NCBI RefSeq assembly: GCF_002278035.1
Contig: NZ_CP022603.1
Coordinates: forward strand, 1,944,186-2,008,185
Length of the DNA: 64,000 bases
Direction of reading: 5' to 3'
From: Ochrobactrum quorumnocens
Lineage (GTDB): Bacteria; Pseudomonadota; Alphaproteobacteria; Rhizobiales; Rhizobiaceae
The notes under the pieces were generated by a model. It ran no database searches, was not told the DNA's origin, and worked only from the letters and a program-made list of their open reading frames with translations. The number at the start of each line of letters is the position of its first letter. Position 1 is the first letter of the stretch. Made by a program: the position numbers and the translations under genes. Below are positions 8,493-18,842 of this stretch, piece after piece.

Positions 8493-9506
8493 ATGTCAAA
8501 TTATCTCTTTAAGCGCCTAATTGCGATGCCATTTCTAATTCTGGGCATCGTCACTATGGCCTTTGCGCTCACGACAATAACCAAAGGCGATCCGCTCACA
8601 TCGATTGTGGCGGAGCAGCAAATGAATAATCCCGAGGTTGTGGCCGCTGCAAAGGCAAAATGGGGACTCGATCGAAGCCTTCCCGAGCGCTACGTCATCT
8701 ATCTGAAAAATCTTGTAACTGGCGATATGGGAACGTCGTTCGTCACTAAGCGACCTGTCAGCACGGATTTGATGGCGCGTTTACCCGCCACCATGGAACT
8801 GGTGTTGTCGGCGATGGTTCTTGGTTCCGTCGTCGGAATACTGCTGGGAATTCTGGCAGCATATTATCGCGATAGCGCCATTGATCATGTGGCGCGCCTG
8901 TTTGCGCTGCTGGGTTCCTCTCTGCCAGTTTTCTGGTTGGGCCTCGCTGTTCTGTTTATTTTTTCGGTGAAGTTTGAGTTGCTTCCGGGGCCAGGTCGGC
9001 TTGATCCTCGTATGGCGCCACCCGTTGCTGTTACGGGCTTTATGACCATAGACAGTTTGCTTGCGGGAAATTTCGCAGCTTTCAAAAATGCACTCGCTCA
9101 CCTCATTCTGCCGGCAACGGTGTTGGGCTGGACGGTTGCTGGCACGATCTCGCGTTTGGTGCGCGCCAATATGCTTGATGTGATCGGGCGAGAATTCATT
9201 CTCACTGCCCGCGCAAAAGGTGCGGGTGAATTCCGCGTCGTGTTCCGCCACGCTCTTCGCAATATTCTTGTGCCGGTCCTGACGGTCATCAGCTACTCGT
9301 TTGCTTATCTTATTACGGGCGCTGTGTTGACCGAAACCATTTTTGCCTGGCCGGGCATGGGGTCCTATGCGGTTGAAGCTGCGCGTTCGCTAGACTTTCC
9401 TGCAATCATCGGCGTCACCATTGTTGGTGGTGTCATGTTCCTGGTGACGAACCTTTTGACTGACGTTGCCTATGTTCTCGCAAATCCGCGCGTTCGGTTG
9501 GGATAG
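8493..9506 (+). CDS. ABC transporter permease (DppB/OppB type)
   Basis: 337 aa inner-membrane permease with the family-5 opening MSNYLFKRLIAMPFLILGIV, a periplasmic loop, then several membrane segments. The EAA loop for ATPase contact is LDVIGREFILTARAKGAG. The ATG at 8493 fits the usual N-terminus; an upstream in-frame ATG at 8430 would add 21 residues unlike the family. The ribosome site is weak (GGGAA). It is the first gene of an operon running to 16476, with the second permease 9 bases on. Confidence 0.9.
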   Translation: MSNYLFKRLIAMPFLILGIVTMAFALTTITKGDPLTSIVAEQQMNNPEVVAAAKAKWGLDRSLPERYVIYLKNLVTGDMGTSFVTKRPVSTDLMARLPATMELVLSAMVLGSVVGILLGILAAYYRDSAIDHVARLFALLGSSLPVFWLGLAVLFIFSVKFELLPGPGRLDPRMAPPVAVTGFMTIDSLLAGNFAAFKNALAHLILPATVLGWTVAGTISRLVRANMLDVIGREFILTARAKGAGEFRVVFRHALRNILVPVLTVISYSFAYLITGAVLTETIFAWPGMGSYAVEAARSLDFPAIIGVTIVGGVMFLVTNLLTDVAYVLANPRVRLG

Positions 9507-9515
9507 GGGGAACAA

Positions 9516-10361
9516 ATGGTTGCAACTGTAAATACTGCACCGCGCCAAATCAAAATACCACGCTGGCTTACCCTGCCAGTTGCCATCGGCATCGTGGTTG
9601 TTGGCTTCTGGATCATCGCGACATTTTTCGCCCCCTATATGACACCTTATGATCCGCTTGATATGGTCGGGCGTCGTCTGCAGGCACCGAGTTGGTCTCA
9701 CTGGCTTGGTACGGATGCCCTTGGACGCGATGTGCTGACGCGAACGCTCTATGGAGCGAAGCACTCTTTGCCTATTGCTCTTATTGTGGTGGCGAGCGCC
9801 GTGATTATCGGCGCTTTGGCGGGCGCAATCTCCGGCTACAAGGGCGGTTTCATCGGCTCTGCAATCATGCGTCTGGTCGATATAACATTGTCTTTTCCGC
9901 CGATGCTGCTCGCCATGGCCGTTGCCGCTTCGCTCGGACCGGGTCTGGAGAATGCTGCCATCGCAATGGTTATTGTTTGGTGGCCTGTTTATGCGCGGTT
10001 GATGCGCGCTCAGGTGCTGGAAGTGCGTGAACGCGAGCATGTGGAAGCAGCCATTGCCTCCGGCGCAAGCAGCACACGTGTTCTCTTGAAGCATATTCTG
10101 CCGCTCTGCTGGACGCCGATATTGATCAGCGCGACGATGGATTTGGGACAGGTCATTCTGCTTGCCGCTTCGCTCAGCTTTATCGGACTTGGTGCAACGC
10201 CGCCGACCCCGGAATGGGGCTCGATGATCGCGGAAGGTGCGGTCTATTTCTACAATTGGTGGATCGCCATGGGGCCGGGTATTGCCATTCTGACGATCGT
10301 TCTGGGGTTCAATTTCATCGGCGATGGTCTTCGCGACTATTTCGACCCGCGTTCGAAGTGA
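9516..10361 (+). CDS. ABC transporter permease (DppC/OppC type)
   Basis: 281 aa partner permease. It has an N-terminal membrane segment, the OppC-type WLGTDALGRDVLTRTLYGAK, and the EAA loop VEAAIASGASSTRVLLKHIL. A strong AGGGGGAA site precedes the ATG. It ends with the family-typical LRDYFDPRSK. It pairs with the permease immediately upstream and the two ATPases immediately downstream. Confidence 0.92.
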   Translation: MVATVNTAPRQIKIPRWLTLPVAIGIVVVGFWIIATFFAPYMTPYDPLDMVGRRLQAPSWSHWLGTDALGRDVLTRTLYGAKHSLPIALIVVASAVIIGALAGAISGYKGGFIGSAIMRLVDITLSFPPMLLAMAVAASLGPGLENAAIAMVIVWWPVYARLMRAQVLEVREREHVEAAIASGASSTRVLLKHILPLCWTPILISATMDLGQVILLAASLSFIGLGATPPTPEWGSMIAEGAVYFYNWWIAMGPGIAILTIVLGFNFIGDGLRDYFDPRSK

Positions 10362-10373
10362 TTGGAGAACAAG

Positions 10374-11408
10374 ATGACAAATCCAAATGAGAACGCCAGT
10401 CTGTTTCGAATTGAGAACTTGCGCGTCGGTTTTGGCCGCGATGGCATGGTGCTCGATGCCGTCCGAGGTATTAATCTGGAACTGAACCGCCGCGAGGTTT
10501 TGGGAATTGTTGGCGAATCCGGTTCCGGAAAATCCATCGGGATGCTGGCTTCCATCGGGCTAAATCCACCAAACTCAAAAGTCACAGGTTCGGTCACTTT
10601 TCTTGGTGAGGAGCTTGTCGGTAAATCACGCCGCGAAATGCGCAGTTTGCGCGGTTCAAAAATCGCCATGATTTTTCAGGACCCGCTTTCGTCGCTTAAT
10701 CCGGTGATGAAGATCGGCGATCAGCTGATTGAAGCTTTGCAACTTCATCAAAGAAAACTGAGCCGCAAGGCTGCAATGGCACGGGCTATCGAGTTGCTGG
10801 AACTTGTTTCCATCCCGCAACCGGATCAGCGGGTAAAGCAGTATCCGCATGAGTTTTCGGGTGGGATGCGGCAGCGTGTCATGATTGCTATGGCAGTTGC
10901 AAACGACCCCGAACTGCTGATCGCTGACGAGCCGACCACCGCGCTCGACGTGACTGTTCAGGCGCAGATCATGGCAGTTTTGCGCGAGTTGCAAAACAAG
11001 CTGGGTCTGGGACTAATTCTCATCACTCACGATCTGGGTGTGCTCGCTGGTCACGCTGACCGCGTGGCGGTAGTCTATGCAGGCGAAGTGGTTGAAGAGG
11101 CGGATGTTTTTGAGCTTTTCGATAATCCTCGCCATCCTTATACGCGCGGTTTGATTGCTTCGATCCCTACGCTGAGCGACAGCGGCGGCAAGCTTTATTC
11201 CATTGAAGGTGCACCACCAGTTCTGGGTGCGTTTCCAACCGGCTGCGCATTTCATCCGCGTTGCGCCCACGCACAGGAAATTTGCAAAACAACACCACCC
11301 GCATACCAGCATTTCGGGCGCCATATATCGGCCTGCCACTTTGCTGACAGCCTGCCTGCATACCAACGCAAGGCCGATATGCCGGTCACGAAAGAGGCCG
11401 TACTATGA
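10374..11408 (+). CDS. ABC transporter ATP-binding protein (DppD/OppD type)
   Basis: 344 aa ATPase of the peptide-type importer. Walker A is GESGSGKS, the signature is [14 protein letters not shown], Walker B is [12 protein letters not shown], and the C-terminal oligopeptide/dipeptide domain has the Cys-rich [14 protein letters not shown] stretch that often holds an iron-sulfur site in this family. I chose the ATG at 10374, with TTGGAGAA just upstream; a TTG at 10362 overlaps that site. The end overlaps the next ATPase by 4 bases (ATGA), so the two are translationally coupled. Confidence 0.93.
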   Translation: MTNPNENASLFRIENLRVGFGRDGMVLDAVRGINLELNRREVLGIVGESGSGKSIGMLASIGLNPPNSKVTGSVTFLGEELVGKSRREMRSLRGSKIAMIFQDPLSSLNPVMKIGDQLIEALQLHQRKLSRKAAMARAIELLELVSIPQPDQRVKQYPHEFSGGMRQRVMIAMAVANDPELLIADEPTTALDVTVQAQIMAVLRELQNKLGLGLILITHDLGVLAGHADRVAVVYAGEVVEEADVFELFDNPRHPYTRGLIASIPTLSDSGGKLYSIEGAPPVLGAFPTGCAFHPRCAHAQEICKTTPPAYQHFGRHISACHFADSLPAYQRKADMPVTKEAVL

Positions 11409-12430
11409 ATCCCGTTTTTTCATCACAGACGGCAACTCCATCCTTATCCGACGCAGCCCTTTCGGTTCGTAATTTGCGAAAGTCATTTCCAATCAAAGGT
11501 GGGACGATCTTTCAGCGTGACATTGCCGAGGTGAAGGCTGTCGACGACATTTCATTTGATCTGGCAAAGGGCGAAACCCTTGGTTTGGTCGGAGAATCTG
11601 GTTGCGGAAAATCAACACTAGGGCGCTGCCTGCTGCGCCTAATTGAGCCGACCAGCGGCGAGGTTCTCTTTCAAGGACAAAACGTGGCGCAGTTTTCGCC
11701 AAGAGAAATGCGTGCGGTGCGCAAGCATTTGCAATTTGTCTTTCAGGACCCGTTTGCTTCGCTGCATCCGCGTATGCGGATTGCGGAAAGCATCGCAGAA
11801 CCTCTCCGTATCAGCGATCTTTCGCAGCATCAGCGCAAAGAGCGCGTGGAAGAGATGTTGCGGCTCGTTAGGCTCAATCCAGAGCACGGCAAGCGGTATC
11901 CACACGAGCTTTCCGGAGGCCAGCGTCAACGTGTTGTGATTGCACGCGCCTTGGCGCTCAATCCGCAGGTCTTGGTGCTGGATGAACCGGTGTCAGCGCT
12001 TGATGTGTCTGTGCAGGCTGGTGTTTTGAACCTTCTTCAGGAAATTCAGGCTGAGTTTGGCACCTCATATATTTTCATTGCCCATGATTTGTCGGTCGTG
12101 CGGCACATCTCGCATACCGTTGCGGTAATGTATCTTGGCCGCATCGTTGAAAAAGCTCCGGCCAACGAGCTCTATAGCCGCCCGCTTCATCCCTATACGC
12201 AGGCTTTGATGTCGGCTGTGCCGCTCGCCGATCCGGTGATTGAGCGAAAGCGGCAGCAAATTCTCCTGAAAGGTGATGTGCCAAGCCCCATCAATCCGCC
12301 GTCTGGTTGTCCGTTCCGTACGCGCTGTTTCAGGACGGAGGCGGTCTGTGCCGAGATCAGGCCTGAGTTGCAGATGCAGGGAAATGGCCATGCCGTGGCG
12401 TGTCATTTTCCGCAGGAATGGCGCTCGTAA
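11405..12430 (+). CDS. ABC transporter ATP-binding protein (DppF/OppF type)
   Basis: 341 aa second ATPase. Walker A is GESGCGKS, the signature is [17 protein letters not shown], Walker B is [12 protein letters not shown], and the C-terminal domain has [14 protein letters not shown]. It forms the heterodimer with the protein upstream. The start overlaps the upstream stop (ATGA). The next gene's start lies about 70 bases on, and the spacer shows no terminator, so CoA-transferase, dehydrogenase and thiolase are probably on the same mRNA as the importer. That ties the imported ligand to acyl-CoA chemistry. Confidence 0.93.
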   Translation: MNPVFSSQTATPSLSDAALSVRNLRKSFPIKGGTIFQRDIAEVKAVDDISFDLAKGETLGLVGESGCGKSTLGRCLLRLIEPTSGEVLFQGQNVAQFSPREMRAVRKHLQFVFQDPFASLHPRMRIAESIAEPLRISDLSQHQRKERVEEMLRLVRLNPEHGKRYPHELSGGQRQRVVIARALALNPQVLVLDEPVSALDVSVQAGVLNLLQEIQAEFGTSYIFIAHDLSVVRHISHTVAVMYLGRIVEKAPANELYSRPLHPYTQALMSAVPLADPVIERKRQQILLKGDVPSPINPPSGCPFRTRCFRTEAVCAEIRPELQMQGNGHAVACHFPQEWRS

Positions 12431-12501
12431 CAGTAATTTCGCCAATCAAGTTTGGCTATCGGCTCCCGCCGTTTGCGGGGTTGTTTGAGAAGGACGTGAC
12501 T

Positions 12502-13764
12502 TTGACAATAATGAACGAGCTGAAGGTTCCCGCTGTGGGCGATAGTAACGCTGTTTTGCCACTGGCTGGAATAAAAGTTCTCGATCTCTCGCGCGTTCTT
12601 GCCGGTCCCTGGGCCACGATGAGTCTCGCCGATCTGGGAGCTGAGGTCTGGAAGATCGAAAATATTCAGGGCGGCGACGACACGCGTGCGTGGTCCGTTC
12701 CCAATTATAAGGGAGCGAGCACTTATTTTCTTTGCGCGAACCGCGGCAAGAAAAGTCTGGCGCTTGATTTGAAATCGCCTGAAGGGCTCAACATCATTTA
12801 CGAACTGGCAAAGCAGGCTGATGTTGTCGTCGAAAACTTCCGAGCCGGAACCGTCGAGCGATTAAAGATTGATTACGATACTTTGAAGGCGCTTAACCCG
12901 GCGCTCATCTATTGCTCTATTTCCGGCTATGGCCAGACCGGACCTGAGGCTCAACGTCCGGGGTATGATTTTGTGGTTCAGGCTGAAAGCGGCTTGATGT
13001 CAATAACGGGACAAACCGACGGTGAACCGATGCGTATTGGTGTCGCTATGACGGATATTGTTGCCGGGATGGTCGGTACACAATCCATTCTTGCGGCGCT
13101 CTATCAGCGCAAAGCCACTGGTGTGGGGCAGTTTGTCGATATTTCGTTGTTTGAATGCGCGCTTAATACGCTTATCAATATCGGCAGCGCACATCTGAAT
13201 GGCGGCCATGTGCCCAAGCGCTTTGGCAACGCGCATCCGACTGTTGTTCCCTATCAGATTTTCGAATGCTCAGATGGGGCTTTTGCGCTTGCCGTCGGCA
13301 ATGATCGTCAGTTCGCTATCCTTTGCGAAAAGATTATCGATCTGCCTGAACTCGCAGCTGACGAGCGTTTTAAGACAGCAAGCGGTCGCGCCTTAAACCG
13401 GGCCGATCTGATACCGCCGATGGCAAAACGCTTCTCCAGCAATACACGTGGGTTTTGGATGGCTGAATGCTTGCGAATGGGTGTTCCTGCAGGTCAGGTG
13501 AAAACGGTCCCAGAAGCTTTTGAAAGCCCGAATGTATTGGCGCGTGAAGTCGTACAAACTCTGGAAAGCCCTTATCTGGGGCCGGTATCGCTGGTGCGGC
13601 CAGCGCAAGGGTTGGAAGCGCAAAAGCAGGCGTCTTACAAAGCGCCTCCGATGCTGGGCGAGGACAGTGTTTCTATTCTCGAAGACGTTCTCAATATGGA
13701 CCAAATCAAGCTGGCCGAGTTGATCGATGCTGGCGTCATTCACCAATATCAACCGACAGTTTGA
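12502..13764 (+). CDS. Class III (CaiB/BaiF) CoA-transferase
   Basis: About 420 aa. The family moves CoA between carboxylic acids, often from succinyl-CoA. The opening [20 protein letters not shown] is diagnostic, and the catalytic aspartate is in [13 protein letters not shown] (about residue 156). The start is uncertain. GAGAAGGA at 12487-12494 is 7 bases before a TTG at 12502, which I chose; the ATG at 12511 (MNELKV) is 16 bases away and is the alternative. In context it would activate a free acid, perhaps the product of the aldehyde dehydrogenase that follows 15 bases on, feeding the hydratase, dehydrogenase and thiolase. Confidence 0.9.
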   Translation: MTIMNELKVPAVGDSNAVLPLAGIKVLDLSRVLAGPWATMSLADLGAEVWKIENIQGGDDTRAWSVPNYKGASTYFLCANRGKKSLALDLKSPEGLNIIYELAKQADVVVENFRAGTVERLKIDYDTLKALNPALIYCSISGYGQTGPEAQRPGYDFVVQAESGLMSITGQTDGEPMRIGVAMTDIVAGMVGTQSILAALYQRKATGVGQFVDISLFECALNTLINIGSAHLNGGHVPKRFGNAHPTVVPYQIFECSDGAFALAVGNDRQFAILCEKIIDLPELAADERFKTASGRALNRADLIPPMAKRFSSNTRGFWMAECLRMGVPAGQVKTVPEAFESPNVLAREVVQTLESPYLGPVSLVRPAQGLEAQKQASYKAPPMLGEDSVSILEDVLNMDQIKLAELIDAGVIHQYQPTV

Positions 13765-13779
13765 CAATAGGAGAGGACG

Positions 13780-15228
13780 ATGGAAACTCAAGTGGAATAT
13801 TCCGACGTACAGCTCTTCATTGATGGGAAATGGCGTGATGGGTCGCGTGGCGAGACGATAGAGGTTCTAAACCCTGCCACAAATGAGGCTATTGGCCGTA
13901 TAGCCAAAGCCACGTCCACTGATCTCGATGATGCACTGGCTGCTGCCGATCGCGGGTTCGAGATTTGGCGCAAGGTGTCGGCCTTTGATCGCTATAAAGT
14001 TTTGCGAAAAGCCGCTGATATCTTTCGCAGTCGTGGCGAAATCGTGGCCCATTTGCTGACGATGGAGCAGGGCAAGCCTCTTGCTGAAGCGCGCACCGAA
14101 GCTGCTGCAGCCTGCGATTTGATCGATTGGTTTGCTGAAGAAGCGCGCCGCAGCTATGGCCGTATCGTCCCACCGCGTTTTGCTCATGTGATGCAGACTG
14201 AGATTAAGGAACCAGTTGGTCCTGTAGCGGCGTTCACACCATGGAATTTCCCGATCAATCAGTCGGTTCGTAAAATTTCGGCCGCACTTGCTGCTGGTTG
14301 TTCCATTATTTTGAAAGCTGCGGAAGACACACCTGCTGCTCCGGCTGAGTTGGTGCGTGCTTTTGCTGATGCTGGTTTGCCAGACGGTGTCATCAATCTC
14401 GTTTATGGCGATCCGGCGGAAATATCGTCTTATCTCATTCCTCATCCCGTGATTAAGAAAGTGTCGTTTACTGGCTCTACACAGGTAGGGAAACAACTTG
14501 CGGCATTAAGCGGGTTGCATATGAAGCGGGCAACGATGGAGCTGGGCGGACATGCACCTGTCATCATCATGGCGGATGCCGATATTGATCAGGCGATCAA
14601 GGTTGCAGCCGCTGCAAAGTTTCGTAATGCGGGACAGATTTGCATCGCGCCAACCCGCTTTTTGATCGAAGAACCCGCATATGATCAAGTGATCGAAGGG
14701 CTTTCCCAATATGCGAGCGCGTTGAATGTCGGAAACGGTCTCGATGCAGAAACAACCATGGGGCCGCTGGTCAATGCACGCCGGGTCAATGCCATGGAAC
14801 GATTGATCGGCGAAGCTAAAGAACACAAGGCTGCTGTGGTAACAGGGGGTGAGCGCATTGGTAATCGCGGAAACTTTTTCCAGCCAACCGTGCTGGCAGA
14901 TGTGCCACTTGAGGCTGCGATTATGAACGAAGAACCGTTTGGCCCAGTAGCGCTGCTTAACAGTTTTCAGACGCTGGATGAGGCGTTGGGGGAGGCCAAT
15001 CGGCTTAACTATGGTCTTGCGGCCTATGCATTCACCGGATCATCAGCCAATGCCGCGAAAATCTCGTCGTCCTTACGCAGCGGAATGATCACCATCAATC
15101 ATTATGGTCTGGCTCTGCCGGAAGTGCCATTCGGCGGCATCAACGATTCTGGTTACGGAACAGAAGGTGGTGCCGACGCGCTGGATGCCTATCAGAATAC
15201 GAAATTCGTTTCGCATTTGCAGGCCTGA
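13780..15228 (+). CDS. NAD(P)-dependent aldehyde dehydrogenase (succinate-semialdehyde dehydrogenase type)
   Basis: 482 aa, the usual length. The catalytic cysteine is in NAGQICIAP (C288) and the general-base glutamate in MELGGHAPV (E254). The cofactor loop FTGSTQVGK (about 230-238) and the conserved FTPWNFPIN segment are present. It resembles GabD-like enzymes, which oxidise semialdehydes to dicarboxylates; a C6 semialdehyde giving adipate would suit the nearby CoA-transferase and 3-oxoadipyl-type thiolase, but this is inference. GGAGAGGACG precedes the ATG. It belongs to the operon starting at 8493. Confidence 0.9.
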   Translation: METQVEYSDVQLFIDGKWRDGSRGETIEVLNPATNEAIGRIAKATSTDLDDALAAADRGFEIWRKVSAFDRYKVLRKAADIFRSRGEIVAHLLTMEQGKPLAEARTEAAAACDLIDWFAEEARRSYGRIVPPRFAHVMQTEIKEPVGPVAAFTPWNFPINQSVRKISAALAAGCSIILKAAEDTPAAPAELVRAFADAGLPDGVINLVYGDPAEISSYLIPHPVIKKVSFTGSTQVGKQLAALSGLHMKRATMELGGHAPVIIMADADIDQAIKVAAAAKFRNAGQICIAPTRFLIEEPAYDQVIEGLSQYASALNVGNGLDAETTMGPLVNARRVNAMERLIGEAKEHKAAVVTGGERIGNRGNFFQPTVLADVPLEAAIMNEEPFGPVALLNSFQTLDEALGEANRLNYGLAAYAFTGSSANAAKISSSLRSGMITINHYGLALPEVPFGGINDSGYGTEGGADALDAYQNTKFVSHLQA

Positions 15229-15273
15229 ATACGTCCCAATCTTGTTGCTATGCCAGAACCATGAGACTTCATA

Positions 15274-16476
15274 ATGAGTGACGCCTATATTTGTGACTAT
15301 GTTCGTACGCCCATCGGTCGCTTTGGCGGTTCGCTTTCGTCCGTGAGAGCGGATGATCTCGGAGCCATTCCGCTCCGCGCATTGATGGAACGCAATGCAT
15401 CGGTCGACTGGGAAGCGGTTGACGATGTTATTTTTGGCTCTGCCAATCAGGCGGGCGAAGACAACCGTAATGTCGCACGCATGTCACTGCTTCTTGCGGG
15501 ATTGCCAGTCGGCGTATCTGGAACCACGATTAATCGCCTTTGTGGTTCAGGGATGGATGCGGTTATAAGTGCTGCGCGCGCAATCAAGGCCGGCGAGGCT
15601 GAGTTGATCATCGCAGGGGGCGTCGAAAGCATGAGCCGGGCCCCATTCGTGATGCCGAAGGCCGATGCCGCGTTTTCCCGCAAAGCGGAAATATTTGACA
15701 CGACTATCGGTTGGCGTTTTGTGAACCCGCTGATGAAGAAACAATATGGCGTCGAATCCATGCCTGAGACCGGCGAGAATGTTGCTGAAGATTACAATAT
15801 CTCACGTCAAGATCAGGATGCTTTCGCGTTGCGCAGTCAGGAGAAAGCTGCCGCAGCACAGGCCAACGGGCGTCTTGCTCAAGAAATCGTCGCTGTAAGC
15901 ATCCCGCAACGCAAAGGCGAACCAGTCGTTGTGGATATGGATGAACATCCGCGTGTCACAACGATGGAAGCACTCGCAAAGCTTGGGACACCGTTCAGAG
16001 GCGGTGGAACTGTAACGGCAGGCAATGCATCCGGCGTCAATGATGGGGCGGCCGCGTTAATCATTGCTTCTGAGGCGGCCATTAAGAAATACAATCTGAA
16101 ACCTATCGCTCGTATTATCGGCGGGGCCACCGCTGGCGTTCCACCAAGGACTATGGGCATCGGCCCTCTGCCTGCCACACGCAAACTTCTGGCACGGCTT
16201 GGGATCGCCATTGATGTGATCGATGTGATCGAGCTCAACGAGGCTTTTGCTTCGCAAGGGCTCGCTGTGTTGCGGGAATTCGGAGTTGCTGACGACGATA
16301 GCCGCGTCAATCCAAATGGTGGAGCAATCGCATTAGGACATCCGCTCGGCATGTCAGGCGCACGCATTACAGGTTCGGCGGCGCTTGAACTTTCGCTCAC
16401 CGGTGGCCAATACGCATTGTCGACAATGTGTATTGGCGTTGGGCAAGGGATTGCGATAGCGCTGGAACGCGTTTGA
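15274..16476 (+). CDS. Thiolase, 3-oxoadipyl-CoA (PcaF/PaaJ) type
   Basis: 400 aa thiolase. The acyl-cysteine lies in NRLCGSGMDAV (C90), the histidine in ALGHPLGMSGAR (about 354) and the second cysteine in STMCIGVGQG (about 388). The opening YICDYVRTPIGRFGGSL and the internal DMDEHPRVTTMEALAKL match beta-ketoadipyl-CoA thiolases, which cleave 3-oxoadipyl-CoA to succinyl-CoA and acetyl-CoA. It is the last gene of the plus-strand block. With the hydratase and 3-hydroxyacyl-CoA dehydrogenase at the window start, it gives the last steps of dicarboxyl-CoA beta-oxidation. A general acetyl-CoA acetyltransferase role is not excluded. Confidence 0.88.
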   Translation: MSDAYICDYVRTPIGRFGGSLSSVRADDLGAIPLRALMERNASVDWEAVDDVIFGSANQAGEDNRNVARMSLLLAGLPVGVSGTTINRLCGSGMDAVISAARAIKAGEAELIIAGGVESMSRAPFVMPKADAAFSRKAEIFDTTIGWRFVNPLMKKQYGVESMPETGENVAEDYNISRQDQDAFALRSQEKAAAAQANGRLAQEIVAVSIPQRKGEPVVVDMDEHPRVTTMEALAKLGTPFRGGGTVTAGNASGVNDGAAALIIASEAAIKKYNLKPIARIIGGATAGVPPRTMGIGPLPATRKLLARLGIAIDVIDVIELNEAFASQGLAVLREFGVADDDSRVNPNGGAIALGHPLGMSGARITGSAALELSLTGGQYALSTMCIGVGQGIAIALERV

Positions 16477-16483
16477 CCCAGAG

Positions 16484-16505
16484 GCGCGGATTTTACACTC
16501 CGCGC
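16484..16505. terminator. Hairpin between convergent genes (possible terminator)
   Basis: A 7-bp stem GCGCGGA / TCCGCGC (16484-16490 with 16499-16505) lies between the thiolase stop and the GntR stop. The T run is inside the loop rather than after the stem, so it is not a textbook terminator. Confidence 0.4.
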
Positions 16506-16524
16506 TTAACAACTGCCTTGCCGG

Positions 16525-17430
16525 TTAAACGTCTTCGGCGCCCGAGCGGCTGATATGGCGTTTCAGCAAGGCGGCGGCGAATTCGAAATCCTTGTTCTCA
16601 ATAGCTTCCAAAATGCCCAAATGGTCCATACAAGCCTTGCGGATGCGCTCTTCGCCCAAGCGGTCGAAGTCGGAATATTCGGTCATACGCCGCAGATGGT
16701 TCTGCCAGCGGACGGATTGCGTGAAAAAGCGGTTGTTCGCCCACGAAACAATGGTTTCATGGAAATTTGCATTGGCATTAAACCACAGGTCGCGTGTGAG
16801 ACTTTGCAGTGGTAGAACTAGTATATCTTTCTGCTCGCGTTGAAGGGCGGCAAGCTGGATTGGGTCCGGTGCATACTCGGCTTGGGCAAGTGCTCCGCAC
16901 TCAATCACCAGACGGAAAGCATAGCTTTCATTGACGGCACGCTCATTGTCGAGCGACTCGGCAAATCGCCAGCCATGACCCGGCAGGCGTTCTGCCAGAC
17001 CTTCCGTTGCAAAACGCATCAATACCCGGCGCACGGCACCACGTGTGGCGCCCAACTGGTCTGCAAGTTCAGCTTCGGACACTTCATCGCCGACCGTACC
17101 AGAGGCGCGTGAACTCATCAGGCGTCGGTAAAGCTCCTCAGCTTCGGATGGTGGAAGAAGCCTGTCGTTCAGCTCATCAGGTTCAGGAAGACGATGCAAC
17201 TGATAGCCGCGATTTGGGGTCTGGCTGACAATGCCTTGCTGTACCAACAGGTTCAGTACCTGACGCACAGGCGAACGCGATACGCGAAGCTCCTTGGCAA
17301 TTGCTGCATCAGACAGCCGGTCTCCAATATTCCAGCGGGCCGCAGATATGAGCGAGACCATTTTATGCGCGACTTCCGCCTGAAGACTGCTCAGGCCGGA
17401 TTCGCCTTCTGTCGATCTCTTAATGTTCAT
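16525..17430 (-). CDS. GntR/FCD-family regulator with two winged-helix domains
   Basis: About 301 aa. The first DNA-binding domain (residues 15-75) has AAIAKELRVSRSPVRQVLNL. A second, separate winged helix (about 85-150) has EAELADQLGATRGAVRRVLM followed by a wing. The C-terminal half is an FCD effector domain with NFHETIVSWANNRFF. Ordinary FadR/FCD proteins have one DNA-binding domain and about 230 aa. The ATG at 17430 (MNIKRS) is chosen; GTG codons at 17445 and 17436 lie nearer the AGGGGG site and are alternatives. It is divergent from the C45/ABC/amidase operon that begins at 17672 and is probably its regulator. Confidence 0.85.
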   Translation of the reverse strand: MNIKRSTEGESGLSSLQAEVAHKMVSLISAARWNIGDRLSDAAIAKELRVSRSPVRQVLNLLVQQGIVSQTPNRGYQLHRLPEPDELNDRLLPPSEAEELYRRLMSSRASGTVGDEVSEAELADQLGATRGAVRRVLMRFATEGLAERLPGHGWRFAESLDNERAVNESYAFRLVIECGALAQAEYAPDPIQLAALQREQKDILVLPLQSLTRDLWFNANANFHETIVSWANNRFFTQSVRWQNHLRRMTEYSDFDRLGEERIRKACMDHLGILEAIENKDFEFAAALLKRHISRSGAEDV

Positions 17431-17671
17431 ATTCACGCCCGGCACCCCCTGAATGTGCGTTCCCCCATGAATTTAAATTCAAAGAATACGGAATATTTCG
17501 CAATAGGCTATTTCTTTCTCGTAGTGCCTATCCCATTGGAAAGACAGGCTGACTCTGCATAGGAAGGGTATAAATCAAATTGTTCCATATTCTAATAAAA
17601 AACTATTGACTCCGCAATGATTGAATGTGAATTGTATTAAGAAGATGCAAAATACAAAATATGGATCAAGA

Positions 17672-18838
17672 ATGTCTATTACCCCATTTCCATTCATCAC
17701 AGTTTCTGGCGCACCGGAAGAGCGCGGTCGCCAATATGGGGTTTTGGCCAAAGAGCGTATCCGGCTAAGCGCTGGCCTTTACTCAGGCACGCTCGATGCG
17801 TTCGGTCTTTCGCCTGAGCGTAAGCAGAGCCTGATCGAGGATTTTGCTAGCAGGATCGAAGAATTCGACGCTTCTTATGTCGAGGAAATGCGCGGTATCG
17901 CCAAGGGGGCGGGTGTCCCTTTTGAGCAGATCGTCATGATCAATGCACGTACGGAAGTGGTTGCGATGGCGCGTGCGGAAACGGGCGCACCTGATCCGGA
18001 AGAGCAGGACGACGGTTGCACCGGCGCGCTCATCATGCCCGCCAGAAGTGCTTCAGGTAATCTTGTGCACGGCCAGAACTGGGACTGGCGTTCTGAATGT
18101 GTAGAGACTGGTATCGTGCTGCGTGTCCGCAACAATAACGGCCCCGATTTCGTTACTTTTGTCGAAGCAGGTGGTCTGGCGCGCAGCGGCTTTAATGAAG
18201 CCGGTATCTCGATTACTGCCAATTATCTTGAATGCGAGCGCGACTATAAGAAGCTTGGCGTTCCGCTTGGTCTCGTGCGTCGTAAGGTGCTGGAGCAGGA
18301 GCATTTTGCCAAAGCAATCAAAGCTGTGGCTTCGACGCCGAAGTCCTGCTCAAACAATATCATGATCGCCACTAGTGCGGGCTTTGGTATTGATTTTGAA
18401 TGTGCACCGGATGAGTCCTTCCCGATCCTGCCGGAGAACGATCTTATCGTTCATGCCAATCATTGGATAAGTCCGATTGCGCTGACCAAGCTGCGTGACA
18501 CGGGCATTCCATATGTGCCGGAGAGCTTTTATCGCGACTGGCGTGTGCGCCAGTGTCTTGAAGCCCATGGTGGCAAAATTGGCCGTAAGGAACTCAAAGA
18601 AGCGCTGTTTGATGACTTCCTGACGCCTTATGCCGTGTGCCGTCCGCCACGTCCGGGCAACCACGACAATATCACCGCAACGGTCGCGATGGTGGTGATG
18701 GAGGCTGCTCTCGGCATGATGGAAATCGCGCCCTTGCCAGCCTTGAATCGTGAGTTTGCGACTTATTGTCTGCAGGATTATACGCCGCTTCCTGCCGATG
18801 CAGCGCCGCGCGCGAAATCCCTCTTTATCGAAGGCTAA
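17672..18838 (+). CDS. C45-family autoproteolytic acyltransferase/peptidase
   Basis: 388 aa of the penicillin acyl-coenzyme A:6-APA acyltransferase family (Ntn-hydrolase fold). The self-cleavage site is probably between Gly115 and Cys116 in DDGCTGALIMP, leaving Cys as the N-terminal nucleophile. GQNWDW and the later HANHWISP are family blocks. Members form or cut amide bonds between acyl groups and amines. The ATG at 17672 (MSITPF) fits the family start; a TTG at 17621 and an ATG at 17645 upstream are alternatives. There is no signal peptide, so it is cytoplasmic. It is the first gene of an operon with a peptide-type importer and an amidase. Confidence 0.85.
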   Translation: MSITPFPFITVSGAPEERGRQYGVLAKERIRLSAGLYSGTLDAFGLSPERKQSLIEDFASRIEEFDASYVEEMRGIAKGAGVPFEQIVMINARTEVVAMARAETGAPDPEEQDDGCTGALIMPARSASGNLVHGQNWDWRSECVETGIVLRVRNNNGPDFVTFVEAGGLARSGFNEAGISITANYLECERDYKKLGVPLGLVRRKVLEQEHFAKAIKAVASTPKSCSNNIMIATSAGFGIDFECAPDESFPILPENDLIVHANHWISPIALTKLRDTGIPYVPESFYRDWRVRQCLEAHGGKIGRKELKEALFDDFLTPYAVCRPPRPGNHDNITATVAMVVMEAALGMMEIAPLPALNREFATYCLQDYTPLPADAAPRAKSLFIEG

Positions 18839-18842
18839 AGAA

